Shown in pieces: positions 22,496 through 34,000 of a stretch of 64,000 bases of DNA. This DNA is from Epinephelus fuscoguttatus (taxonomy: Eukaryota > Chordata > Actinopteri > Perciformes > Serranidae), in NCBI RefSeq assembly GCF_011397635.1, contig NC_064774.1:1674520-1738519 (forward strand). The letters run 5' to 3'. The first letter of the stretch is position 1; the number at the start of each line of letters is the position of its first letter. The position numbers and the translations under genes were made by a program. The notes under the pieces are model-generated. The model had not been told where the DNA came from and did no database searches. It saw only the letters and a list, made by a program, of their open reading frames with translations.

Positions 22496-22660
22496 AGCCT
22501 ATATATAGACTATAGATTTCTTCCATGTTGAATTCCCTCCTTTTCTTCTTCTTCTTTTGTCACATTCTCCTCCCGGTCTGTCCTCCCGTTCTCACGGTGC
22601 GGAGACAAACGGCGGGGAGATGATCCGTTTCTTTCCCCCAGCCCGAGGATGACGGGTCGG
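21800..22660 (-). promoter_or_regulatory. CpG-rich promoter region of the zinc-finger gene
   Basis: The sequence changes sharply from A/T-rich to GC-rich with many CpG dinucleotides ('ccgcatccgcatccgc', 'cggtcggtcggtgt', 'cggcggcggcgg'). Exon 1 lies inside it. This is the expected look of a vertebrate CpG-island promoter. The transcription start cannot be placed; a TATATATA lies just six bases upstream of the proposed ATG, so it cannot act as the TATA box for it. A diverged tandem duplication lies within the island. Confidence 0.65.
22430..22495 (-). CDS. znf827-like: znf827-like exon 1: MPR start and polyproline
   Basis: An ATG at 22495 with a G at -3 opens a 66-nt frame ending at a perfect donor, CCG|GTAAGT, after 22430 in phase 0. 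It encodes M-P-R-T-A, twelve consecutive prolines, then ALPVP. Many related transcription factors start with a short exon encoding MPRRKQ or MSRRKQ; here only MPR remains. Polyproline followed by LPVP also echoes the region before the first fingers in ZNF827 as I remember it, so an alternative is that this is the remnant of a longer exon. A further upstream coding exon cannot be excluded. Confidence 0.6.
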
Positions 22661-22712
22661 TCACCGAGCAGGGCAGATGGAGGTTTCCGCCTCCTCTCCC
22701 TCTCTCTTTCTC

Positions 22713-22717
<5 letters not shown>

Positions 22718-22751
<34 letters not shown>
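22718..22751. repeat. (GT)n microsatellite
   Basis: Pure gt run just upstream of the zinc-finger promoter region, with a short second run near 22766-22779. Confidence 0.95.
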
Positions 22752-22752
<1 letters not shown>

Positions 22753-22917
22753 ACAGAGAGATGCAGTGTGTGTGTGTGTCCACGCGCCAGATCATAGCAC
22801 AAGGGCAGGACACGCGTGAACCCGTGCGCACGCGCCCAAACCCGCACAGTAACACAAACAAGAAGTACATTTACATTTTAGCACAAACACACTCGGCTTA
22901 ACAGTTTGTACATGTCA

Positions 22918-25900
22918 GGACAGACAGTAGAAACACGAGGACAGACAGTAGAAACATGAGGACAGACAGTAGAAACATGAGGACAGACAGAGGAAACATG
23001 GGGACAGTCAACAGAAGCATGAGAACAGACAGAGGAAACATGAGGACAGTCAGTAGAAGCATGAGAACAGACAGAGGAAACATGAGGACAGTCAGTAGAA
23101 ACATGAGGACAGTCAGTAGAAGCATGAGGACAGACAGTAGAAACATGGGGACAGTCAGTAGAAACATGAGGACAGACAGTAGAAACATGGGGACAGACAG
23201 TAGAAACATGAGAACAGACAGAGGAAACATGAGGACAGTCAGTAGAAGCATGAGGACAGACAGTAGAAACATGGGGACAGACAGAGGAAACATGAGGACA
23301 GACGGAGGAAACATGAGGACAGACAGTAGAAGCATGAGGACAGTCAGTAGAAACATGACGACAGACAGTAGAAACATGGGGACAGCCAGTAGAAACATGG
23401 GGACAGACAGAGGAAACATGAGGACAGACGGAGGAAACATGAGGACAGACGGAGGAAACATGAGGACAGACAGTAGAAGCATGAGGACAGTCAGTAGAAA
23501 CATGACGACAGACAGTAGAAACATGGGGACAGACAGAGGAAACATGAGGACAGACGGAGGAAACATGAGGACAGACAGTAGAAACATGAGAACAGACAGA
23601 GGAAACATGAGGACAGTCAGTAGAAGCATGAGGACAGACAGTAGAAACATGGGGACAGACAGAGGAAACATGAGGACAGACGGAGGAAACATGAGGACAG
23701 ACAGTAGAAACATGAGGACAGTCAGTAGAAACATGAGGACAGACAGTAGAAACATGGGGACAGACAGTACAAACATGAGGACAGACAGAGGAAACATGAG
23801 GACAGCCAGTAGAAACATGGGTACAGACAGTAGAAACATGAGGACAGACAGTAGAAACATGGGGACAGACAGTAGAAACATGAGGACAGACAGTAGAAAC
23901 ATGGGGACAGACAGTAGAAACATGAGGACAGACAGAGGAAACATGAGGACAGCCAGTAGAAACATGGGTACAGACAGTAGAAACACGAGGACAGACAGTA
24001 GAAACATGAGGACAGCCAGTAGAAACATGAGGACAGTCAGTAGAAACATGAGGACAGTCAGTAGAAGCATGAGGACAGTCAGTTAAAACACGAGGACAGT
24101 CAGTAGAAGCATGAGGACAGACAGTAGAAGTATGAGGACAGTCAGTAGAAACATGAGGACAGACAGTTGAAGCATGAGGACAGTCAGAGGAAACACGAGG
24201 ACAGACAGTAGAAGCATGAGGACAGTCAATAGAAACATGAGGACAGACAGTAGAAGCATGAGGACAGTCAGAGGAAACACGAGGACAGCCAGTAGAAGCA
24301 TGAGGACAGTCAGTAGTAGCATGAGGACAGCCAGTAGAAGCATGGGGACAGACAGTAGAAACATGAAGACAGACAGTAGAAACATGGGGACAGACAATAG
24401 AAACATGAGGACAGACAGTAGAAGCATGAGGACAGTCAGAGGAAACATGAGGACAGACAGTAGAAACATGAGGACAGATGGAGGAAAAATGGGGACAGAC
24501 AGTAGAAACATGAGGACAGACAGTAGAAACATGGGAACAGACAGAGGAAACATGGGGACAGACAGTAGAAACACAAGGACAGACAGTAGAAACATGAGGA
24601 CAGACAGTAGAAACATGGGGACAGACAGAGGAAAAATGGGGACAGACAGTAGAAACATGAGGACAGACAGTAGAAACATGAAGACAGACAGTAGTAACAT
24701 GGGGACAGACAGTAGAAACATGAGGACAGTTAGTAGAAACATGAGGACAGACAGAGGAAAAATGGGGACAGACAGTAGAAACATGAGGACAGACAGAGGA
24801 AACATGAGGACAGCCAGTAGAAACATGGGTACAGACAGTAGAAACATGAGGACAGACAGTAGAAACATGGGGACAGACAGTAGAAACATGAGGACAGACA
24901 GAGGAAACATGAGGACAGCCAGTAGAAACATGGGTACAGACAGTAGAAACACGAGGACAGACAGTAGAAACATGAGGACAGCCAGTAGAAACATGAGGAC
25001 AGTCAGTAGAAGCATGAGGACAGTCAGTTAAAACACGAGGACAGTCAGTAGAACCATGAGGACAGACAGTAGAAGTATGAGGACAGTCAGTAGAAACATG
25101 AGGACAGACAGTTGAAGCATGAGGACAGTCAGTAGAAACATGAGGACAGACAGTAGAAACATGGGGACACCCAGTAGAAACATGAGGACAGACAGTAGAA
25201 GCATGAGGACAGTCAGAGGAAACATGGGGACACACAGTAGAAGCATGAGGACAGTCAGTAGAAACATGAGGACAGACAGTAGAAACATGGGGACACCCAG
25301 TAGAAACATGGGGACAGCCAGTAGAAGCATGAGGACAGACAGTAGAAACATGTGGACAGACAGTAGAAACATGGGGACAGACAGTAGAAACATGAGGACA
25401 GTCAGTAGAAACATGAGGACAGACAGTAGAAACATGGGGACAGCCAGTAGAAACATGAGGACAGACAGTAGAAGCATGAGGACAGACAGTAGAAACATGA
25501 GGACAGACAGTAGAAACATGGGGACAGACAGTAGAAACATGGGGACAGACAGTAGAAGCATGAAGACAGTCAGTAGAAACATGAAGACAGACAGTAGAAA
25601 CATGGGGACAGACAGTAGAAACATGAGGACAGTCAGTAGAAACATGGGGACAGTCAGTAGAAACATGGGGACAGACAGTAGAAGCATGAGGACAGTCAGA
25701 GGAAACATGGGGATAGACAGTAGAAGCATGAGGACAGATAGTAGAAACATGGGGACAGACAGTAGAAACATGAGGACAGTCAGTAGAAGCATGAGGACAG
25801 TCAGTCGAAACATGAGGACAGTCAGTAGAAACATGAGGACAGTCAGTAGAAGCATGGGGACAGTCAGTAGAAACATGTGGACAGTCAGTAGAAACATGGG

Positions 25901-26885
25901 GACAGACAGTAGAAGCATGAGGACAGACAGTAGAAACATGGGGACAGACAGTAGAAACATGTGGACAGTCAGTAGAAGCATGAGGACAGTCAGTCGAAAC
26001 ATGAGGACAGTCAATAGAAACATGAGGAGAGTCAGTAGAAGCATGGGGACAGTCAGTAGAAACATGTGGACAGTCAGTAGAAACATGGAGACAGACAGTA
26101 GAAGCATGAGGACAGTCAGAGGAAACATGGGGACAGACAGTAGAAGCATGAGGATAGTCAGTAGAAACATGAGGACAGATAGTAGAAACATGAGGACAGC
26201 CAGTAGAAGCATGATGACAGTCAGTAGAAACATGGGGACAGACAGTAGAAATATGGGGACAGACAGTACCAAAATAAGGACAGCCAGTAGAAACATGGGG
26301 ACAGCCAGTAGAAACATGACAACAGTGAGTAGAAACATGGGGACAGTCAGTAGAAGCATGAGGACAGACAGTAGAAACATGGGGACAGACAGTAGAAGCA
26401 TGGGGACAGACAGAGGAAACATGGGGACAGACAGTAGAAACATGAGGACAGACAGTAGAAGCATGAGGATAGTCAGTAGAAACATGAGGACAGTCAGTAG
26501 AAACATGGGGACAGCCAGTGGAAATATGGGGACAGACAGTACCAAAATAAGGACAGCCAGTAGAAACATGGGGACAGCCAGTAGAAACATGACAACAGTG
26601 AGTATAAACATGGGGACAGACAGAGGAAACATGGGGACAGTCAGTAGAAACACAAGGACAGACAGTAGAAACATGAGGACAGTCAGTAGAAACATGGGGA
26701 CAGACAGAGCAAACATGGGGACAGACAGAGGAAACATGAGGACAGACAGAGGAAACATGGGGACAGACAGTAGAAGCATGAGGACAGTCAGAGGAAACAT
26801 GGGGACAGACAGTAGAAGCATGAGGATAGACAGTAGAAACATGAGGACAGACAGTAGAAACATGAGGACAGTTAGTATAAAAGAA
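22918..26885. repeat. 21-bp minisatellite, about 189 copies
   Basis: The unit is about 'acagtagaaacatgaggaca' plus one base, repeated without indels for nearly 4 kb. Variation is concentrated at a few sites (gtc/gac/gcc, aaac/aagc, gagg/gggg, agagg/agtag). Because 21 is a multiple of three and no common variant is a stop in several frames, both strands stay open for hundreds of codons; these are not genes. Higher-order structure is visible: rare variants recur at offsets of 945, 273 and 189 bases, all multiples of 21. Degraded copies continue to about 27120. Confidence 0.97.
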
Positions 26886-27119
26886 TAGAAGCAATGAGAA
26901 ACCAGGAGATAGTAAACTGAAATCAGAAGACAGTCAATAGAAACCAAAAGACAGTTAGTAGAAAACCACAGCCAAAGGAAACCAGTGGCCAACCAGTAGA
27001 AACCAGAAGCCAGTCAGAAGAAACAAGAAGACAGTAAAATGAAATCAGAAGACAGTCAATAGAAACCAAAAGACAGTTAGTAGAAAACAACAGCCAAAGG
27101 AAACCAGTGGACAGTCAGA

Positions 27120-28790
27120 AGAAGTTTAAGAAGTAGTGGTAGTAGTAGTAATAGTCACTAGTAGTAGACACTATTAACAGCAGTATCAACAGTAGTCAGT
27201 ATCGGCTCATAGTACCAGCTGTAGTACAATCCATTGGTGTCATATGTTCAAGTTGTAGTAGTAGTAATACTGGTAGCAGTAGTAGTGCTAGTAGCCATGG
27301 TAGTAAAAGTAGTGAATAGTAGCGGGGAATAGTACAAGCTGTAGAACAATCAATTGGGGTCCTAATACCAGTAGTATAAGCAAAAGTACTAGTAGTAATA
27401 CTGGTAGTAGTAGCAGGAGTAAAAGGACCAATAGTGCTGGTAGCCATGGTACTAGAAATAGTGATAGTTATAATAGTACTAGTAAATTGGTCGTATTATA
27501 GTAGCATTTAAAAATAGTAAGCAGTAATAATAGCAATACAGGTTTTTACAAACGAGAGTAGTGATGCGAGTACAAACAGTAAAAGTATTAGTAAAGGTAA
27601 TAGCACATACATAAGTGAAGTTGTGATAAAAGTAGCCGGAACCCAGAAGGCGTGGTAGTAGTAGTAGTAGTAGTAGTAGCAGTAACATTGGTAGTTTCAG
27701 TAGTAGAAGAAGTAGTGGTAGGTATAATAAAGGTAGTAAAAGTATTGGTGGTAGTAGTAGTAGTAGTAGTAACATTGGTAGTTTTAGTAATAGAAGAAGT
27801 AGTGGTTGGTATAATACAGGTGGTAAAGGTATTGGTAGAAGTAATAGCAGCAGTAACAATAGTAGTTTCAGTAGTAGAAGAAGTAGTGGTTGGTATAATA
27901 AAGGTGGTAAAAGTATTGCTGGTAGTAGTAATAGTGGTAGTAGTAGTAGTAATAGTAGTTTCAGTAGTAGAAGAAGAAGTAGTGGTTGGTATAATAAAGG
28001 TGGTAAAACTATTGCTGGTAGTAGTAATAGTGGTGGTAGTAGTAGCAGTTACATTGGTAGTTTCAGTCGTAGAAGAAGTAGTGGTAGGTATAATAAAGGT
28101 AGTAATAGTATTGTGGTTGTAGCAGTAGTAGTAGTAGTAGCAGTTATATCGGTAGTTACAGTAGTATAAGAAGTAGTGTTAGGTATAATAAAGGTGGTAA
28201 AAGTATTGCTAGTAGTAGTAGTAGTAGTAGCAGCAGCAGCAGTAGTAACAATAGTAGTTTCAGTAGTAGAAGAAGTAGTGGTTGGTATAATAAAGGTGGT
28301 AAAAGTATTGCTGGTAGCAGTAATAGTAGTAGTAGTAGCAGTTACATTGGTAGTTTCAGCCGTAGAAGAAGTAGTGGTAGGTATAATAAAGGTAGTAATA
28401 GTATTGTGGTAGTAGCAGTAGCAGTAGTAGTAGTAGTAGTAGTAGCAGTTACATCGGTAGTTACAGTAGTATAAGAAGTAGTGTTAGGTATAATAAAGGT
28501 GGTAAAAGTATTGCTAGTAGTAGTAGTATCAGCAGCAGCAGCAGCAGCAGCAGTAGTAACAATAGTAGTTTCAGTAGTAGAAGAAGTAGTGGTAGGCATA
28601 ATAAAGGTGGTAAAAGTATTGCTAGTAGTAGTAGTATCAGCAGCAGCAGCAGCAGCAGCAGTAGTAACAATAGTAGTTTCAGTAGTAGAAGAAGTAGTGG
28701 TAGGCATAATAAAGGTGGTAAAAGTATTGCTAGTAGTATTTGGAGTTAAGAAGTAGTAATAATAGTAGCAGTAACAGTAGAGTTGGACCT
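27120..28790. repeat. Trinucleotide-based (AGT/AGC)n array with higher-order units
   Basis: The sequence is built on 'gta/agt' and 'agc' triplets, punctuated by recurring 'agtttcagtagtagaagaag' and 'ggtataataaaggtggtaaa' blocks roughly every 90-120 bases. From 28491 two exact-length 108-bp units follow each other, with a partial third. Since every unit is a multiple of three, open frames encode poly-V, poly-T or poly-L and are artefacts. Confidence 0.9.
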
Positions 28791-28974
28791 CGGTAAATAT
28801 TGCAGTAGTAGTACTTCAGCTGCTGTGACCATGTGTTGACCATGTGCAGATTATTTTTACTGTGTATTTGACAGAGTGCAGTGTCCAGTCTCAGCCTGCA
28901 GGGGGAGACAGGCGGCTGTTTGTGTGATGACATGTAGGAGAGACTGTGATCAACATGATGAACTTTAAGGACTC

Positions 28975-28980
28975 TTTATT
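28975..28980 (-). terminator. Candidate polyadenylation signal AATAAA for the lectin-like gene
   Basis: 'tttatt' on plus reads AATAAA on minus. It lies about 1.9 kb beyond the last coding exon, close to where unique sequence ends at the triplet array. A spliced 3' UTR exon ending here is plausible but not shown. Between 28980 and 30740 I see AT-rich DNA, a short 'aaaatgcttagtatcttaaa' array near 30300-30480, and no gene. Confidence 0.35.
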
Positions 28981-30744
28981 ATTGACAGTGTGTGAACTCA
29001 ACAGGAAGTCATCGACAAAAACAAACACGAACAGAAAGACATGAAGTTTGATTTATACTGTAATAGCAGAGGCAGATGATCACAGTTACCAACAACATAA
29101 GAAGGTACTGATTATCATGAAATGTAACATGCCTGTGCTGCATTCTAGTCATTCACATAAGGTCACTGTGGTTTCCTAATTGAAAACAAACATTATGACA
29201 TTATAGAAACCATCCATCATTGTCTGAGGAGGAGGAAGGCGAGAGGTTTACATTTCTGAATATAAATACACAGCAAACACACTAATACAATTTTAAAATG
29301 GTTTTACCTCTTATAATAAAAATAGCAGTGCTTTAAATTCACCATTTGGGGCGTCAGGTGGTGTGAACTGTAGAAGAGATTATTCTTGTGGAGAGCTCTG
29401 TTTCAGTCTGTTGCTTTTGTCTGGAACAATACTGAAAATAGAGATTGAGATAGGCATGAGAGGGGTTAACTACGGAAGCCCAGAGAGGCAAGGAGAAAAA
29501 AAAATTCTGGTGATCCTTTTTCAAAGTCTGATCAAAGTTGTTTTCTCCCCTGTGTTTATGACTAAAGAACAAGTGAAAAATAATAACAAATAACAAATAT
29601 GTTGTTTTTATTTCATTAAATGTCTTAAAGGAAATTTAATTGAACAGGTGGATACAAAAAAAAGTTTTGTAAGGTTTAAAAAAAAAAAAAAATCACAGGA
29701 TTATTTGTCTAAGTTACAGAGACACTCCCCTAATGCCAGGTCTCACTGCTCCCCGCACCAACCCAACAACCTCCTTTACCTTACTTACACATGGCTTTCT
29801 CAGCCCAAACAGCACTGCCACCTTCAACAAACCCAGGCTCTGTTGATGCGAGCTCCAGGTAGAGACAGTGCACTCTAAACACTTATACTATTATCACGTG
29901 TTGACAAGTTATTTAACATTAGTTAGGTTTTTTTAAAATTAAAAAAAAATTAATTTGAAAAACTTAGCAATAGTATCCTGGCTAAATCTTTTTATTTTTA
30001 TTTTCACTTGTTCAATCAAACAAGAGAAAACAGTTTAGATCAAACAAATGGATCACCAGAATTTGTTTTTCACACTTCCCTGTCTGAGCTTCCGTATGTA
30101 TCCACGGAAGCACATTGCATTCGCTGAATAAACAGAAAAGTTGACACATTTTATCATAATTACGAGATCTTATCCCTAATGCTAATCTCTATCTATGATG
30201 ATTTTATTCTGAAAAACATTGACCGGAAGTACCGTCTTTGTGATTCTTAGTGGACTCACTTTACAAATCAGCTAATGTTAACTTACTATTATAATAATGG
30301 TCATTAGGGAATCAGCACCTTTTCAAAATATGATTAAGTATCTAAAAAATGATGTAGTGTCTAAAAATAGCTTAGCATCTCAAAAAAATGATTACTTAAC
30401 ATTGGAAAAAAATGCTTAGTATCTTAAAATAATGTTGTGGTATACTAAGTCATCCTTTCAAAAAGTTTCTCTCTCAATCTGCAAGAACTTAAACTACCTC
30501 TTACTAAACTTACAATTTCAACTACCAATTCTTTTACCAGTACTGACAATATTACCTGCATTTTCTTGCCGTAATTGTGTACTGAAGTAAAATTGGAATA
30601 CAGTACATGTACTTGTAACTGAGTATTTTTACAGAGTAGTATAACTCCTTTTAAATAATGTTAAAAACTGACTATATGTATAAAAATGAACACAAACTTA
30701 ATTAAATGACATTAGATTAATATTTTTTCAGTGCTGAGACTCAC

Positions 30745-30812
30745 CTTCATCAGCAGCCCTACTCTGCTGCCCTCCTCCTCTTCTTCATCTATCACCCTCT
30801 TCATCACAGGTC
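30745..30812 (-). other. Strong exon candidate at the 3' end of the lectin-like gene
   Basis: Flanked by a very good acceptor (TCTCTCCTGCAG) and an excellent donor (ATGAAG|GTGAGT). If spliced from a GT|GTAAGA donor inside the stop region of the preceding exon, the protein would end VTCDEEGDR after nine more codons, and the rest would be 3' UTR. A different phase is open across the whole exon (PVMKRVIDEEEEEGSRVGLLMK), but no donor in that phase was found upstream. The gene may have two alternative ends. Confidence 0.5.
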
Positions 30813-30891
30813 CTGCAGGAGAGACACAGGTGTTTTAAAGGCCGCACACTGACCAGCAGACAGGAAACATTCTCAGATGGACAGATTGATC

Positions 30892-31000
30892 TTACACGGC
30901 CTTGTAGAGACTCTTCTGGTTCATCATCTGCTCTCTGAATATGTTTATGGCTTTATACACGTCCATGTGATCCTGGTGTTCCTCTATCACCGTTCTGTAC
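30892..31000 (-). CDS. Lectin-like gene, exon 10
   Basis: The acceptor is TGTGACAG before 31000; one base completes an Arg codon. It encodes YRTVIEEHQDHMDVYKAI followed by NIFREQMMNQKSLYKAV and a TAA stop at 30894-30892. The stop overlaps a possible donor (GCCGT|GTAAGA), so the last residues could differ if the next exon is used. The peptide looks like a charged amphipathic helix. Confidence 0.8.
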
Positions 31001-34000
31001 CTGTCACACAGTTAAATGAATTTTTAATGAATAACAGTCAGCAGCTGGTTAGCTTAGCTTAGCATAGAGACTGGAAACAGAGGGAAACAGCTAGCCTAGC
31101 AAATATTCTCCCCAGTAAATCAGCTAATTGTTTTTTTAACACAAGAAAAGTAAAAAATGATGCAGCAGAACTGCTCTGACTGTTAGTCCCTCGAATGAGT
31201 CAAAAATGATGGCTCCTACATTTCCCATACTGCAACTCAATAGTGCGTTTACATGCAGCTTGGGAAAATCAAATTATTGGCTTTGTCTGACTGAAACCAG
31301 ACTTTTAAATGCATGTAGACAGCTTAGTCTGACTGAAATTGGACTAACCATAGCTCGACTAACACACCTAGATAATAGGATTGAAAATCGAACTATTGCT
31401 GCATGTATCTCTTTAGTCCAACTGGAGTCGGACTGGGCATTCTGCACATGCACCACTTTTTCTTTCACAGGCTTTCACCCGGAAGAAGAAGGAGATGACG
31501 TAGCAGCAGTGCAGTAACTCCCGGAAAAAAAAAAAAACAAACCAACATCATAGCGACTGAGAAGCAGAAGATGCACTTCTGGACGGACGAGGAAACTATA
31601 TTCATGCTCCGACAGCTAAATTAGCTAAACATTTTGAAGTTTATAGATGGTACGAAAACGTGAAACGCGGATTTATTTAAAAACATTTCTGAACAAGAAT
31701 CAGAACAAGTCCAATGCGCACTATATTAAAAAGGACACAGCACCGCCTATCGAGGTGGAGTCAGACGTACATGGTCAGAAATTCGATTTTCTCTTCTGCA
31801 TATACTCAGACAAGACAAGAGGTCCGACTTGACTGATTAGCCAAGCTATGAGCTTAGCTCAACTACTGCGTGCATGTAAACGCACTGACTGTCTCTTTGT
31901 CCTACTCTCCAGACAAACGTTTTCACTGCACTAACCATGATGAGTAAACTGATCTTAACGTGTAAGATAAGAGACGTGCTCCTTTAAGGGGCCGTACACA
32001 GGCTGCGTCTTTAACCGCCTGGAAACCGCAAGGCCTTTTTGTTCCAGCTTTCAAGAGCGTGGCGGCAGGTTACGTCTGAGGTTGCTAAGCAACTTTAACA
32101 AGCACCGTATCAGAGCCCGAGAGGGAGCAGTGTTCACGTTCCGTCAGATTCTAAAGCCAAACCCTGCTCTTTTTTCCTAAACCTAACCACGTGTTTATGT
32201 TGTTGAAGGGGAAAAAAAACATCAATTTGCAGTGTCGTACAGACGTAGTGCTTCTATTTTGAAACAGACTGGATGTAAACGTTAAATTTCCTGTGAAAAC
32301 AGAAGTGTATTTTGAAAGAAGATACTTAAAGTACATTTTTCTGCTAATACTTTGTTCTTTTACTGCAGTAAACTTCCTGCTTCCTCCACCACTGAGTTAT
32401 CTATTTCAAATGGCTGCTGTCTCATTTTCAGAATAAAACCCTCTAATTGTGATGTACAGTGTGTTATGATTGTTACCTGTGTGTCCAGGTGACCTCCCAC
32501 AGTGTGTCTTCTCTCCACTCCTGGGGGAGGTTACTGGCATTAACCTCGGCCCCAGACACCAGCTGGGCACCAGGCCTGAGCTCAGAGAAGAGCAGCTTCC
32601 TGGACAGGAAGTGACGGAAGCAAGCCCGCGCCGACAGAGCCACCAGCCAGTAGACTGGCTCCTGCTGGACCACTGAGTGGAAGGACTGGAGGGAGTGGTG
32701 GAGCCACTGTGGGGGAGGCACAGCAAGGAGGCTCTGTAGGAGGAGGAAGAGGAGGAGGAGGCAATTAAGACGTCTTTAACATGACAGTCATCTGATTTAT
32801 TCTGTGTGTCTCACCTGGTTTCTGCAGTTGTAGTGTTTGAGTGTGTCCAGCAGCAGTGATCTCATGTCATCTGCTTCCTGTAAACGACTAATCAGGGCCT
32901 GCAGGAAGAGACAAGACACTGATATCACCAGACCAGTCACACCAGTTCACCTGGGGAACAAAATCATATTTACAGCACAGAGCAAACATCAAGTCACTCA
33001 AACCAGAGCTCAAATCATTTTCTTATGATTTATACAGGAGGAAATACAGAGAACAGTATGTCCTCCCACTGGAGCAACAAGACATGTTGGTGACGGTATG
33101 GAAGCCCATTTCTGCCAAGTGATGAAAAAAAAAAAGATCCAGGAAGTCATTATAGTGAGAAACTTGATCAAAATAATGAGTTAGAGTCTCAAAACACAAA
33201 GTTAATATCAAAATATTAGTACAAAAATGGCCTAATATCCAAATAATGACTTAGTATCTCAAAATAATGAGTTAGTATTTCAAGAATAAAATAATTCTTA
33301 AAGTTAAGTCTTAAATTAATGACTTAATACCCCCAAAATGACTTAGTTTCTCCAAATAATGCATTAGTATCTCAAAAATAATGACTAGGTATCTTAAAAT
33401 AAATAGTTAGAATCTCCAAAAAATGACTTAATACCCAAAAGGTGACTAAGTATCTCAAAAATAATGAGTTAGTATCTCAAAATAATGACTTAATACCCAA
33501 AGGATGAATAAGTATCTTAAAATAATGAGTTAGTATTTCAAGAATAATTACTGGGTATCTTAAAATAATAACTTAGTATCTTAAATTAATGACTTCATAT
33601 CCCCAAAATGACTTAGTTAGTATCTCCAAAAAATGACTTAATACCCAAACGATGACTAAGTGTCTTTAAATAATGACTTAGTATCTCAGAATAATGGGAC
33701 AGCATCTAAAAATACTAGTTAGTATTTAAAAATATGACTTAGTATCTAAAAAATAATGCCATGTAATGGCTTAGCATCTCAAAAAAACCCAAAAATGGCA
33801 TAATACCCAAATGATGACTTAGTTTCTCAAAATAATGACTTAATACCCAAATAATGACTAAGTATCTCAAAATTAATGAGTTAGTATTTTTTTTTTTAAA
33901 AAAAATGACTTAGCCTAGTATTAAATGACTCCGTATGTAAAGCATAATGACCCAGTATTTCAAATTATTGAGTTATGATCTAGAAATAATGGCCAAATAT

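Noticed and set aside
22064..22497. Plus frames starting at ATGGCTGAACGG in the CpG region (76 and 123 aa)
   Set aside because: No domain; the ATG is part of the duplicated promoter word, and the minus strand carries the exon with a perfect donor in the same place.
22918..26885. CRISPR-like direct repeats
   Set aside because: Units are contiguous with no spacers, there are no cas genes, and the context is a vertebrate genome.
22878..26894. 1338-aa minus frame, with 654-, 390- and 310-aa minus and 589-, 376- and 285-aa plus frames
   Set aside because: All are translations of a 21-bp tandem repeat whose unit is a multiple of three; no start context, splice sites or domain, and several frames are open at once.
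27652..28756. Poly-valine, poly-threonine and poly-leucine frames
   Set aside because: Produced by the triplet array, which is open in several frames.
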